From HB2-32-21 sp041603535 (GTDB lineage Bacteria > Pseudomonadota > Gammaproteobacteria > Pseudomonadales > Porticoccaceae): a stretch of 64,000 bases of DNA. The stretch covers positions 19,734 through 83,733 of the forward strand of contig JBFIEE010000007.1 of assembly GCA_041603535.1 (NCBI GenBank), read 5' to 3'. Position numbers and translations under genes: made by a program. How positions within the stretch are numbered: position 1 is the first letter of the stretch; the number at the start of each line of letters is the position of its first letter. This document shows positions 9,855 to 18,904 of the stretch, piece by piece. The notes under the pieces are model-generated. The model was not told where the DNA came from. It did no database searches and saw nothing but the letters and a program-made list of their open reading frames with translations.

Positions 9855-11072
9855 GGGGATGGTTTCCGCGTGCAGCACTTCGCTCGCGATAAGTTGACGG
9901 ATTTCTGCATCGCTCATCGATAAACGCTCACGCAATATGGCTGCATTGTGCTCCCCCAGATAGGGCGCCTCCAGCGTCAACGTTGCTGGACACTCGGAGA
10001 AGCGCAGGGGCATCCCCGGCACCTGAAATTCTCCAAGCCCGCGATCACTGATGGTCCGCACGGTACCTCGCTCGATAAGATGTGGGTGCTGCGTCGCTTC
10101 AGCCGGCGTCAGCACCGGCGCTACCGGTACACGCACCGCTTCCAGCGCCTCACGCGCAGCATCGTCACTGGGCATGGCCTGTATCCAGCCTTCAATAATT
10201 TCAATCAACTGGTCAATATTCGCCACTCTGTCTGCATTGGTTTTAAAACGCGGGTCGTCGAGCATATCGGCGCGACCCATTACGTCACACAGGGCTGTCC
10301 ACTGTTTTGCCGTGACCGCTATCACGAACATACAGGAATCCTTACCACGGAAAATACCGTCGGGCGCCACCGCCGGATGGTGCCGGCCATTGCGTGTCGG
10401 TTGCATTTTGCCGTTGGAATTACTGTATAGCTGCACGTTCAAATCATGGCAATGAAAATAACTATCCAGTAACGAGCAGTCGATATGCTGACCGCCGCCG
10501 CCCTGGGAGCGATAAAACAACGCACCATTGATCGCCGCCAGCGCATGCACACCGGTGTTGACATCGCCCATCGAGATCGTTGGCATCACTGGAGCTTCGT
10601 GGGGATAACCCATCAGGCTGGTAACCCCCGAATAAGCCTGTCCGATATAATCAAAGCCTGGCAGGTGCGCCAGCGGCCCCGTTTGACCAAACGCCGAGAT
10701 TGAACAGAAAATCAATTCAGGGTTAATTTCCCGGACCACGTCCCAACCAAGGCCCATGTCGGCGATCACACCGGGTGAATAATTTTCAATCAACACATCG
10801 GTCTCAGCAACGAGCTTTTTGATAATTTCCAGCGACTCGGCTTTGCGCATATCCAGGCACAGGCTTTTTTTGCCACGGTTCTGCTGAATAAAGTAACCGC
10901 TACGGCCATTTTTGTAATAGGCCATCGTGCGCGTCATATCACCGCGCGGAGCCAGTTCAACCTTGATAATATCGGCGCCCATTTCCGCCATCAGCCGGGT
11001 GGTGGTGGGGCCGGCCAGGGCATGGGTAAAATCCAGCACCTTGCAGTTTGACAGGATGTGTTTAACGGTCAT
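9849..11072 (-). CDS. CaiB/BaiF class III CoA-transferase
   Basis: A 407-residue class III CoA-transferase, which moves CoA between an acyl-CoA and a free acid through an aspartyl-CoA anhydride. The N-terminal core has LDFTHALAGPTTTRLMAEMGADIIKVE, and MGDVNTGVHA supplies the expected catalytic Asp. It is paralogous to the gene at 16093-17337. GGAAG precedes the ATG. The SDR gene at 11183 lies 110 bases upstream on the same strand, so one operon with the two SDRs is plausible. Acid substrate unknown. Confidence 0.9.
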   Translation of the reverse strand: MTVKHILSNCKVLDFTHALAGPTTTRLMAEMGADIIKVELAPRGDMTRTMAYYKNGRSGYFIQQNRGKKSLCLDMRKAESLEIIKKLVAETDVLIENYSPGVIADMGLGWDVVREINPELIFCSISAFGQTGPLAHLPGFDYIGQAYSGVTSLMGYPHEAPVMPTISMGDVNTGVHALAAINGALFYRSQGGGGQHIDCSLLDSYFHCHDLNVQLYSNSNGKMQPTRNGRHHPAVAPDGIFRGKDSCMFVIAVTAKQWTALCDVMGRADMLDDPRFKTNADRVANIDQLIEIIEGWIQAMPSDDAAREALEAVRVPVAPVLTPAEATQHPHLIERGTVRTISDRGLGEFQVPGMPLRFSECPATLTLEAPYLGEHNAAILRERLSMSDAEIRQLIASEVLHAETIPG

Positions 11073-11182
11073 GTCGCTACTTCCTTCGTTATGGTCGTAT
11101 GTCGGAGGGGGCCGCTAACGCGTGTCTCGTTCAACGGCCCTTAGCTAGATAACTTAGACCGGTTCCCGCGTTCTGCCAAGGC

Positions 11183-12094
11183 TTATTCGGATTTGGCACC
11201 GCTTACCTCGCCGGCCGACAATGCGGCGCCACGGCCTTGCCTAAAGTAATCGGGCTCACCGGCTGCCCAGATTTCGCCCATCATTTGATAACCCCCATCC
11301 ACTGCCAGAGTTTCCCCGGTAACAAATTCACTGGCCGAGGAGCCGAGATAAGCGCAGGCTTCAGCAATATCCCAGACATCACCTGCCCGGCGCATGGGGT
11401 TGGCGTATTTGAACTGTTCAGCGGCTTCGCGAGGGTAATTGCGCAAGCCGTTGGAGGCAATGGCGCCCGGCGAAATGCAGTTGACGCGAATATTCAGTGG
11501 CGCCCATTCCACGGCGACACTTTTGCTCAGGTAAACCACCCCGGCACGGGCCGCTGCCGAATGGGTGGTTTGCAGGGTGCCACGATGAATATTAACAACG
11601 ATATTAATGATATTGCCGGGGGCACTGGCATCGCGCCAGCGTTGCGCGGCGTTTTGCATCATGTACCAGGTGCCATTGAGGTTGGTATCTATCACCGCTT
11701 TCCAGCCCTTCACGGAATAATCCATGGGGTTTTGCGCAAACTGCCCGCCCGCGTTGTTGACCAGCACATCCAGACCACCTCGCTCGGCCCAGACACGGTC
11801 CATAAGCGCCTGCACCTCCTCGGGCTCGCGGATGGTCATCGCCTGCGTGGTCACACCACCGCCTACACCATCGCGTATAAGGGCTGCGGTTTCCTGCAAC
11901 GGTTCGTCGCGCCTGCCGCAAATGACCACATGGGCACCCAGCCGGGCGTAGAGAATGGCGACGGCGCGACCAATGCCCGTGCCGCCGCCTGATATCAACG
12001 CGGTTTTACCGGCCAGCAAATTGTGCTGATAAGCAGTCGGGCAACTCAGCAGATCGGCGTCATCCAACCCGTATAGTTCGTTTTCCTGATTCAC
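11183..12094 (-). CDS. PECR/DECR-like SDR, first of a tandem pair
   Basis: A 303-residue SDR of the trans-2-enoyl-CoA/2,4-dienoyl-CoA reductase-like type. GGGTGIG gives the cofactor loop and NNAGGQF the central motif. The usual YxxxK is not present: the region reads HSAAARAGVVYLSK, so Tyr is shifted by one place relative to the YNLTK of human PECR as I remember it. GTG start with GGGAGGGG upstream. The neighbour at 12140-13006 is a clear paralog, sharing the GLxDxxL head, IDTNLNGTWYMMQ and AVEWAP. Likely reduces or oxidises an acyl-CoA intermediate; activity needs testing because of the altered site. Confidence 0.82.
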   Translation of the reverse strand: MNQENELYGLDDADLLSCPTAYQHNLLAGKTALISGGGTGIGRAVAILYARLGAHVVICGRRDEPLQETAALIRDGVGGGVTTQAMTIREPEEVQALMDRVWAERGGLDVLVNNAGGQFAQNPMDYSVKGWKAVIDTNLNGTWYMMQNAAQRWRDASAPGNIINIVVNIHRGTLQTTHSAAARAGVVYLSKSVAVEWAPLNIRVNCISPGAIASNGLRNYPREAAEQFKYANPMRRAGDVWDIAEACAYLGSSASEFVTGETLAVDGGYQMMGEIWAAGEPDYFRQGRGAALSAGEVSGAKSE

Positions 12095-12139
12095 AACCCC
12101 TCCCGGGCACGATGATTTACTGCATGACCCATCATCCGG

Positions 12140-13006
12140 TCAGGGTGTATCAAAATAGGCTGGCTTGCCGTTGGGCCAGGGCTCGCCCCAGAGTTGCTGC
12201 CCGCCATCCACGGTCAGACATTCGCCGGTGATAAACTTACCCGCCGAAGTGCCCAGATAAACCACGGCCTCGGCGATATCCATGGCATCGCCACAGCGCA
12301 GCATCGGGTTGGCTCGGTGAAAATCCTTTGACGCTTCTGGCGGATACACATTTAGGCCCGGCGTCGCCACCGTGCCGGGTGCCACGCAGTTGACCCGAAT
12401 ATCGAAGGGCGCCCACTCCACCGCCACACTGCGACTGGCGAAAACCACCCCGGCTCGCGCCGCGCAGGTATGAGCAATACCCGGCATGCCGCGCCATATG
12501 TCGGCAACGATATTAACGATGTTGCCGGGCTGCTGGTGATCGCGCCAATGCTGAGCGGCTTTTTGCATCATGTACCAGGTGCCGTTGAGGTTGGTATCAA
12601 TCACCGCGTTCCAGCCCTTGACCGAGTAATCAATAGCTTCCTGGGGGAACTGTCCACCACCATTGTTCACCAGAATATCGAGTCTGCCGTATTTCTCCCA
12701 GACGGTATCCATCAACAGCTCTACCGCTTCCGGGTCGCGAATGGTCATCGCCATGGTGTCGATCGCCACCCCCAGGCGCTGCCTGATACCCGCTGCGGTA
12801 TCGTCCAGATTTTGCTGATTGCGGCTACAGATCATCACCGTGGCGCCCAGTCTCGCAAACAGGTAGGCCATGGCACGGCCAAGACCGGTGCCACCGCCGG
12901 AAACGATCGCAACCTGGTCTTTTAGCAGGTCATCTCGGTAAACCGTGGGGTAGGCCGCCAATTCATCATCGTTAAGGCCCCAGGATTTGGCTTCGGTATT
13001 GGTCAT
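12140..13006 (-). CDS. PECR/DECR-like SDR, second of a tandem pair
   Basis: A 288-residue paralog of the downstream SDR, 45 bases from it on the same strand. Cofactor loop GGGTGLG and NNGGGQF are kept. The catalytic region reads HTCAARAGVVFASR, with neither the Tyr nor the Lys of YxxxK at the expected spacing. AGGGG lies before the ATG. The shared architecture indicates a tandem gene duplication; the differing active-site residues suggest the copies have diverged in function, or work as a heteromer, as some enoyl-CoA reductase-like SDRs might. This is inference. Confidence 0.8.
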   Translation of the reverse strand: MTNTEAKSWGLNDDELAAYPTVYRDDLLKDQVAIVSGGGTGLGRAMAYLFARLGATVMICSRNQQNLDDTAAGIRQRLGVAIDTMAMTIRDPEAVELLMDTVWEKYGRLDILVNNGGGQFPQEAIDYSVKGWNAVIDTNLNGTWYMMQKAAQHWRDHQQPGNIVNIVADIWRGMPGIAHTCAARAGVVFASRSVAVEWAPFDIRVNCVAPGTVATPGLNVYPPEASKDFHRANPMLRCGDAMDIAEAVVYLGTSAGKFITGECLTVDGGQQLWGEPWPNGKPAYFDTP

Positions 13007-13190
13007 AAAGTTTTACCCCTGTCACGGCGCGCTACAGTTCGGCGCGTATTCTACCGGTAGGTTGCCGCACACTTACACGGCGCCCGGAAGGTCACTTGAC
13101 GACCAGCGCTAGCCACCTGCTATTGCATGGCTGTTCGCTTAGGCATCACCTGGATATAAAGCGTCTCGCGTTAAAACACCGCGTTAAACG

Positions 13191-14114
13191 TCATTTGTTT
13201 AAAAAATTCAGCGGCAAGCCCGGCCGTGGCCAGTCGATGGCAACCAGCCGACCGGTGGTTCCCAACGTAATGTAGGCGGTTCGTAACGCGGCTCCGCCAA
13301 AGCAAATATTGGTGGTGCCGTGATCGGGCATGGCGACATGCTCAACCGTGCGACCATCGGGTGACACCACGGTGATACCGCCGTTGACCAGGGTGGCCAC
13401 GCAAATATTTCCCGCCGAATCCACCGCCAGCGAGTCGAACAATTGATGCCCCGGCAGGCCGACCACCAGATTGCGGCGCGGCTGGCCATTGGCGCGCACA
13501 TCGGCAAATTGTCCCGGCCCGGACAAGTCGTACGACCACAGCCTGCCGGTCGGCGTTTCCGCCACATAAAGGGTCTTTTCGTCGGGTGATAGGCCGATTC
13601 CGTTCGGCCCTTCCATCGGGAAAATCATCTCGCGAATACTCGAGCCGTCCGGCAATGCATAAAACACCCCGGTCACGTCCCGGGAGCGCGGATAGTGCTT
13701 GCCGTGATCGGTAAACCAGAAGCCTCCGGCGGCGTCAAAAACAATGTCGTTGGGCCCTTTGAGAGGCTCGCCGTCGCAGTCTCTGTACAACACCTCAAAC
13801 TCGCCGGTATCGATATCCACTTTTTCGATACGCCCGCTGGTGTAATTTTTTGCGGTCAGTCCCGGGGAGATTCGACCGTTGCGCTCGGTGAATTCAAAAC
13901 CGCCGTTATTACAGACATAGCATTTACCATCCGGCCCCATCGCCGCGCCGTTGGGTCCGCCCCCGGTGTTCGCGACTACGCTGACACTGCCATCCGGCGC
14001 CACCCGTGACAGTCGCCCGCCGGCAATTTCCACGAGCAATATACTGCCGTCAGGCATTGCTATCGGGCCCTCGGGAAACATTAGCCCGGATGCAATTTCT
14101 CTGATTTCTGCCAT
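13191..14114 (-). CDS. SMP-30/gluconolactonase-like beta-propeller hydrolase
   Basis: A 307-residue six-bladed propeller of the SMP-30/LRE family, normally a Ca- or Zn-dependent lactonase. Key landmarks: MFPEGPIAMPDGS (the metal-binding Glu), NTGGGPNGAAMGPDG, LKGPNDIVFDAAGGFWFTDHG (Asn and Asp metal ligands), and GPNGIGLSPDEKTLYVAET. The ATG at 14114 with GGGG upstream matches the family's N-terminus; 42 extra in-frame codons upstream do not look coding. It could open a lactone formed from a ring hydroxylation product. It runs divergently from the thiolase gene. Confidence 0.85.
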   Translation of the reverse strand: MAEIREIASGLMFPEGPIAMPDGSILLVEIAGGRLSRVAPDGSVSVVANTGGGPNGAAMGPDGKCYVCNNGGFEFTERNGRISPGLTAKNYTSGRIEKVDIDTGEFEVLYRDCDGEPLKGPNDIVFDAAGGFWFTDHGKHYPRSRDVTGVFYALPDGSSIREMIFPMEGPNGIGLSPDEKTLYVAETPTGRLWSYDLSGPGQFADVRANGQPRRNLVVGLPGHQLFDSLAVDSAGNICVATLVNGGITVVSPDGRTVEHVAMPDHGTTNICFGGAALRTAYITLGTTGRLVAIDWPRPGLPLNFLNK

Positions 14115-14328
14115 CACCAACCCCGTCTTAGCCATTATTTTTGTGTTTGTCGAGCATAACTGTAAGTTAGGATCATCACCAGTTACAGCATTAATATTCG
14201 GTTCAGTCAGCAACACATCATTTAAAATTGCAACGCACAAACTATACTGAGGGCGACCATCGATACCAAACGAGCGTCTTTAATCAATAATTCTCTCGCT
14301 CATAAAAGCAACCACAGGGATCAGAACA

Positions 14329-15495
14329 ATGAACTTCAGTGACAAAGCGGTGATTACCGGGGTGGGCGAAACGCCCTACACCCGTGGCGGCGACAAGACT
14401 TCCGTACAACTCATGCTGGAAGCTATTCGCAACGCCGCCGCCGATGCTGGCCTTAAACCCAATGAACTGGACGGTATTATTCCGCCAATGATGGATACCT
14501 ATTCGGAAGAACTGGCGGCAAACCTGGGCATCGCCGATATGCGCTATTCAGTGACGGTTCACACCGGTGGTGCCAGCGCTGTGACCGGCCTGCAGGATGC
14601 CGCCATGGCGGTCGCCAACGGTCTCGCTAACCACGTTTGCGTGGTCGTGGGCTGGAATGGCTACTCGGCGCTACGGCCAAAACCCGGCCACAAACCCAAC
14701 CGCTCGCTGCGCGAAACTGCCATGTCGTTGTCCACCAGGGATTTTTATTTCCCCTATGGCGTCGCCGCGCCGGTGCAGCTCTACGGTTGGCTGGCGACTC
14801 GACACCAGCAGATCTACAAAACCCGACCTGAAGATACCGGCGCCATCGCGCTGGCAGCCCGCAAACACGCCCAGCTCAATGACAAGGCAATGATGCAGGG
14901 TCAGGAGCTGACCATGGAGCAATATCTCAACGCGCGCTGGATATCCGAGCCCTTCCGTCTCTACGATTGCTGCCTGGAGACCGATGGTGCCTGCGCGGTG
15001 ATTGTATCCAGCCCTGAGCGCGCCAAAGATCTCGCCAAAAAGCCCATTTATATTGCCGGAGCGGCTGAGGGCCACCCCTACCCGGCGGATGATATAGCAG
15101 CCCGACCCGACCCCTTCCAGATCGGTCTGTCCTTTGCGGCCCAGAAGGCTTTTGATATGGCCGGTGTTAAAGCTACGGACATGGACTTTATGGAAATCTA
15201 CGACTGCTTTACTTATGTGGTCATGCTACAAATGGAAGCGATGGGCCTTTTTGAGCGCGGAGGCCTTGGCGACTACGTAAAAGACGGCAGCATCGAACTG
15301 GGCGGCGCCTGTCCAATCAACACCCACGGCGGCCTGTTAAGTGAAGGGCATGTCTGGGGCGCCAACCATATCGTTGAAGCCACCCGGCAATTACGCGGTG
15401 AATGTGGCGACCGGCAGGTCAGGGACGCCAGACTCGGGCTCGTTACCGGCTGGGGTGATCTGGGCGACGGCAGCATCGCCATTCTGCACAACTGA
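14329..15495 (+). CDS. Thiolase-like (SCP-x/Ltp2 type) protein lacking the nucleophile Cys
   Basis: A 388-residue thiolase-fold protein. At the place of the acyl-binding Cys (about residue 82) it has GGASAV, so ordinary thiolysis is unlikely. EIYDCFTYVVMLQMEA and NTHGGLLSEGHVWG match the non-thiolytic lipid-transfer/Ltp2 group, whose members act as retro-aldolases on hydroxyacyl-CoA together with a DUF35 partner in steroid side-chain degradation. A DUF35 gene follows 72 bases downstream. AGGGA precedes the ATG. The aldolase role is inferred from family and context. Confidence 0.85.
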   Translation: MNFSDKAVITGVGETPYTRGGDKTSVQLMLEAIRNAAADAGLKPNELDGIIPPMMDTYSEELAANLGIADMRYSVTVHTGGASAVTGLQDAAMAVANGLANHVCVVVGWNGYSALRPKPGHKPNRSLRETAMSLSTRDFYFPYGVAAPVQLYGWLATRHQQIYKTRPEDTGAIALAARKHAQLNDKAMMQGQELTMEQYLNARWISEPFRLYDCCLETDGACAVIVSSPERAKDLAKKPIYIAGAAEGHPYPADDIAARPDPFQIGLSFAAQKAFDMAGVKATDMDFMEIYDCFTYVVMLQMEAMGLFERGGLGDYVKDGSIELGGACPINTHGGLLSEGHVWGANHIVEATRQLRGECGDRQVRDARLGLVTGWGDLGDGSIAILHN

Positions 15496-15567
15496 GCATC
15501 AGCGTTAACCGAATGTTTATATTAAATTCTCTAAGCAAGTTCTCAACTCAAGAACGGAGATAACATC

Positions 15568-15987
15568 ATGACCGGTCCATTGCCGCAGGCTCGCCCCATA
15601 CCCCAGTCAAGCGATCATTTAAACGGCCAGTTCTGGGCGCATTGCGCGACAGGTAAACTGTGTTTTCAACGCTGTCTCGATTGCGACACATGGCGGCATA
15701 TGCCCCGTTATATGTGCGCCGAATGCGGTTCAGATCAGTGGGAATGGCGGGAATCCTCCGGCAAAGGCCGGATATTTTCGTGGATCATTACTCACCAGGC
15801 GATGCACCCCAAGTTTCGCGATGAAACGCCCTACGCAGCGCTGGTAGTAGAAATGGAAGAGGGCGTGCGTTTTGTCAGCAGACCGCTCGGCATTGGTAAC
15901 GACGAACTGGCCATCGATATGCCGGTGCAGGTCATCTTCGAAAATATCGGCGAAGACTATGCCCTGCCCCTGTTCCGCAGAGCCTAG
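15568..15987 (+). CDS. DUF35 Zn-ribbon/OB-fold partner of the thiolase-like protein
   Basis: A 139-residue protein: short N-terminal helix, rubredoxin-like Zn ribbon with Cys36, Cys39, Cys50 and Cys53 (CLDC ... CAEC), then an OB-fold with RIFSWIITHQ and YAALVVEMEEG. DUF35 proteins bind thiolase-like or MaoC enzymes and complete the CoA-ester site. Immediate downstream position of the Cys-less thiolase makes a two-subunit aldolase the most likely arrangement. GGAG precedes the ATG. No other MaoC or hydratase gene is next to it. Confidence 0.88.
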   Translation: MTGPLPQARPIPQSSDHLNGQFWAHCATGKLCFQRCLDCDTWRHMPRYMCAECGSDQWEWRESSGKGRIFSWIITHQAMHPKFRDETPYAALVVEMEEGVRFVSRPLGIGNDELAIDMPVQVIFENIGEDYALPLFRRA

Positions 15988-16092
15988 CTGAACGCTACTG
16001 AGGGCGCATTAACCAGTTGGATGGCAACTTCATACAACAAACAATATTAGACCCTGAGTAAACGGAACGCTGCCCAGGGCAACTGCGGCCCC

Positions 16093-17337
16093 CTAATAAT
16101 CACCGGCCTTCAGCACACCTGCCGCGATTAGAGCATCTATTTCAGCGTCGCTTTTTTGCAGGAAATCGCTGAGGATTTGTCGATTATGCTCGCCCAACGT
16201 CGGTGCCTGATGATCGGGCTCGGCAGGGTAGGCATTGGTTCTGATTGGCATACCCGGTATTTGAAACTCGCCCGCGATCCTGTCTTTCACCATACGCACG
16301 GTGCCCCTGGCCACCAGGTGCGGGTGGGTCAGTGTTTCCGCCACGCTAAGAACCGGGGCACAAGGTACCGAGTGGGCCTGTAGTTGCTCAATCGCTGTAT
16401 GAATATCAGGGAATCCGGCCAGCCAGTCTTCAATCAGTTTAACCACTTCATCTCGGCGTTCCAGACGCACCGCATCAGTGGCGAAGTCCGGTGTTGCAAT
16501 TAAGTCAGGCCGACCGATCGCTGCACACAAGTCCCGCCAGTGATGCATGAATCCCATTAACACAATATCGCCGCCGTTACCTCGGAATAAACCCGCCGGA
16601 GCGAGATACGACAGATGCCGACCGCCGCGCCTGGGCTTGATCGCACCATCACTGCCGCTGGCCTGATGCACATTGACTTCATGGCAGTGGTAATAACAGT
16701 CCAGCAGCGCGATATCCAGATGTTGACCCTGGCCGGTTCGCGCCCGGTTTAACAGCGCCGCTGCAATGGCAAACGCGCCGTGCACCCCAGTGCTGACATC
16801 ACCGATGCCGGCCAGTGGAATATGGGGCGCCTCGTCCGCCTCGCCAATCATCGACGTAATCCCCGCGTAAGCCTGGGCAATATAGTCATAGCCAGGCTTA
16901 TCAGATAAGGGGCCGGTTTGACCGAGGGCTGATATTGAACAGAGGATGATATCGCCCTTAAGCTTGCGCAAATCCTCATACCCCAGGCCCATGTCCGCCA
17001 TCACCCCCGGCTTGAAATTTTCCACCACCGCGTCACAGTGGGGCACCAGTTCACGTACCAGCGCCAGGCCCTCGGGTTCGCGAAGATTAACGCACAGACT
17101 TTTCTTGTTCAGACTCTGCTGAATAAGATACAAACTCCGCTCACCGCGAAGCTTTGAAATGCCCCGCACCATATCGCCCGACGGTGCAGGTTCTACCTTA
17201 ATGACCTCCGCACCCAGTTCCGCAAACATGCGTGTGCAGCTTGGACCGGCGAGCGCGCGAGTTAGATCAAGGATACGGATTCCGGTCAACATGTGTTCGT
17301 TTGTCGTGGTCGTGGTCGTGGTCGCAGTTGTTGTCAT
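16093..17337 (-). CDS. CaiB/BaiF class III CoA-transferase with a poly-Thr N-terminus
   Basis: A 414-residue paralog of the transferase at 9849-11072. RALAGPSCTRMFAELGAEVIKVEPAP is the N-terminal core and GIGDVSTGVHG carries the catalytic Asp. The chosen ATG (17337) has GGAG eight bases upstream and gives an odd head with ten Thr among eleven residues; a later ATG at 17292 would give a normal family N-terminus but has no visible site. Likely activates an acid in the same pathway as the neighbouring acyl-CoA dehydrogenase. Confidence 0.88.
   Translation of the reverse strand: MTTTATTTTTTTNEHMLTGIRILDLTRALAGPSCTRMFAELGAEVIKVEPAPSGDMVRGISKLRGERSLYLIQQSLNKKSLCVNLREPEGLALVRELVPHCDAVVENFKPGVMADMGLGYEDLRKLKGDIILCSISALGQTGPLSDKPGYDYIAQAYAGITSMIGEADEAPHIPLAGIGDVSTGVHGAFAIAAALLNRARTGQGQHLDIALLDCYYHCHEVNVHQASGSDGAIKPRRGGRHLSYLAPAGLFRGNGGDIVLMGFMHHWRDLCAAIGRPDLIATPDFATDAVRLERRDEVVKLIEDWLAGFPDIHTAIEQLQAHSVPCAPVLSVAETLTHPHLVARGTVRMVKDRIAGEFQIPGMPIRTNAYPAEPDHQAPTLGEHNRQILSDFLQKSDAEIDALIAAGVLKAGDY
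17302..17334 (-). repeat. Trinucleotide-type repeat coding a Thr tract
   Basis: Eleven codons (ten Thr, one Ala) at the very start of the CoA-transferase gene, dominated by ACC/ACG/ACA in a run of near-perfect ACGACC hexamers. Length change in steps of three would preserve the frame. Confidence 0.75.
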
Positions 17338-17653
17338 TCTCGGTGCTCCATCGGAGTTGTTATTTTTTCAGGACCCCAACCGACGACGACATCGGTGATG
17401 ATCATCAAACGGAACCAGTAAGCAGAAGCGCTAGCGATTCGTCAAAACTAAAGGTAGCAGATAGCGCGGGCCGACGCTGCGCCATTTTGGAGCGGCGGGT
17501 GTAATGCGCCGGGCACTTCCCTTGCAAGGGGTTTGATTGAAACGGCAGGACTAATCCGCACCCTGTCGCGCCCGCACCGGCTAAACGCCTCGGCGGCGGG
17601 TATTTTATTCGATACTGCCTTTCAGGCCAGGGGATATCACGACTGCCAATCCC
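17338..17653. other. Intergenic stretch without a recognised gene
   Basis: The 316 bases between the CoA-transferase and acyl-CoA dehydrogenase genes (both minus strand) show no convincing reading frame, RNA gene or terminator. The promoter of the CoA-transferase gene should lie at its left edge. Confidence 0.5.
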
Positions 17654-18847
17654 TCAGGACGCCTTGACCCTGGGCTCCCGCGGCATGCCCAGGCCCCGCT
17701 CGGCAATGATGTTCTTCTGGATCTGCGAGGTTCCACCACCAATGATCAGTCCCAGGCTATACATATAGGCGTACTGCCACATGCCCTTGCGACGCACATA
17801 GTCACTGTCACCAAACAGCGCGCCCGTTTCTCCCAGCAAATCGATGGCCGTTTCGCAGATTTCATTATTGAGAATGGTGGCATTTAGCTTAACGATCAAC
17901 CGCGCCACACCTGCATCTTCATTGCGCAGGTTACAGGTGAGGACACGCATCGAGTTGTATTGCATGGCTTTGACCCGCGCCTGTAAACGCAGTACACGGT
18001 CACGGTAGACTGGAAACTCCATCATTGGCTGACCGTTGACCGATTCGTTTTTCAGGCAGTCAATCAAGCCCTGCAACTGGCGCGCCGTGCGATCCGGATC
18101 GCCCAGCATGCCCCGCTCGTGTTTGAGGGTGGTATTGGCGACCAGCCAGCCCTCGCCGCGCTTACCGACAATCTGGTCCTGTTTGAGACGCACATCGGTG
18201 AAGAACACTTCGTTAAATTCCGCGACGCCGGTCATGGAAACCAGGGGCTGAATTTCGATGCCGGGCGTTGCCATGGACAGCAGCAGGTAGCTAATGCCCT
18301 GATGTTTGGGCGCGTCGGGCTCGGTGCGCACCAGAATAAACATCATGTCCGCCACCTGGGCCGAAGAGGTCCAGATTTTATGACCGTTAATGATGAAATC
18401 GTCGCCATCTTCCACCGCATTGGTGCGCAGGGCGGCGAGATCGCTACCGGCACCGGGTTCGGAGTAACCCTGGCACCACATCACCTCACCATAGAGGGTG
18501 GGTTTTATCCATTTTTGGCGTTGCTCTTCGGTACCGACTTCCAGCAACGTCGGAATGAGCATGGTCACACCCTGATTCGACAGGCCGCGGTTCAAACCCG
18601 CCCTGTTTAGCTCTTCGGCGATGATGACATTTTTAAGGATATCCGGCTCCGCCCCGTAGCCCCCATATTGCCGAGGGATGGTGCGCGCGGCATAACCATT
18701 TTCAATGAGTAGCGCCTGCCAGTCTCGAACTTTCGCATCGGGGCGGGCCACCGCAGAACTCTTGGGTGACCTGTGGCCGTGTTCTTTAGCGAACTGGCGA
18801 ACCTGCTGCTGAAATTCTTTGTATTCCTGAGAGTATTCGAGATCCAT
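17654..18847 (-). CDS. Acyl-CoA dehydrogenase
   Basis: A 397-residue FAD flavoenzyme that desaturates an acyl-CoA at alpha-beta. Landmarks: WCQGYSEPGAGSDLA (FAD/substrate loop), INGHKIWTSSAQVADMM, MSMTGVAEFNEVFFTDV region and the C-terminal GGGTSQIQKNIIAERGLGMPRE. It belongs to the group used for bulky substrates rather than the fatty-acid FadE. Starts right after GGAAG. The Nudix gene upstream ends 58 bases away, suggesting one transcript. Confidence 0.92.
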   Translation of the reverse strand: MDLEYSQEYKEFQQQVRQFAKEHGHRSPKSSAVARPDAKVRDWQALLIENGYAARTIPRQYGGYGAEPDILKNVIIAEELNRAGLNRGLSNQGVTMLIPTLLEVGTEEQRQKWIKPTLYGEVMWCQGYSEPGAGSDLAALRTNAVEDGDDFIINGHKIWTSSAQVADMMFILVRTEPDAPKHQGISYLLLSMATPGIEIQPLVSMTGVAEFNEVFFTDVRLKQDQIVGKRGEGWLVANTTLKHERGMLGDPDRTARQLQGLIDCLKNESVNGQPMMEFPVYRDRVLRLQARVKAMQYNSMRVLTCNLRNEDAGVARLIVKLNATILNNEICETAIDLLGETGALFGDSDYVRRKGMWQYAYMYSLGLIIGGGTSQIQKNIIAERGLGMPREPRVKAS

Positions 18848-18904
18848 AGCGTCTTGCTTCCCAGTTGTGTGCCCCGCGCCAACCTCACGTGGGCGTGCTA
18901 AAGC

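Noticed and set aside
9948..10430. 160-codon open frame opposite the CoA-transferase gene
   Set aside because: Shadow of the conserved minus-strand gene; no motif.
11237..11992. 251-codon open frame antisense to an SDR gene
   Set aside because: It lies fully opposite a clear SDR gene, has no family features and no ribosome binding site; GC-rich codon structure explains it.
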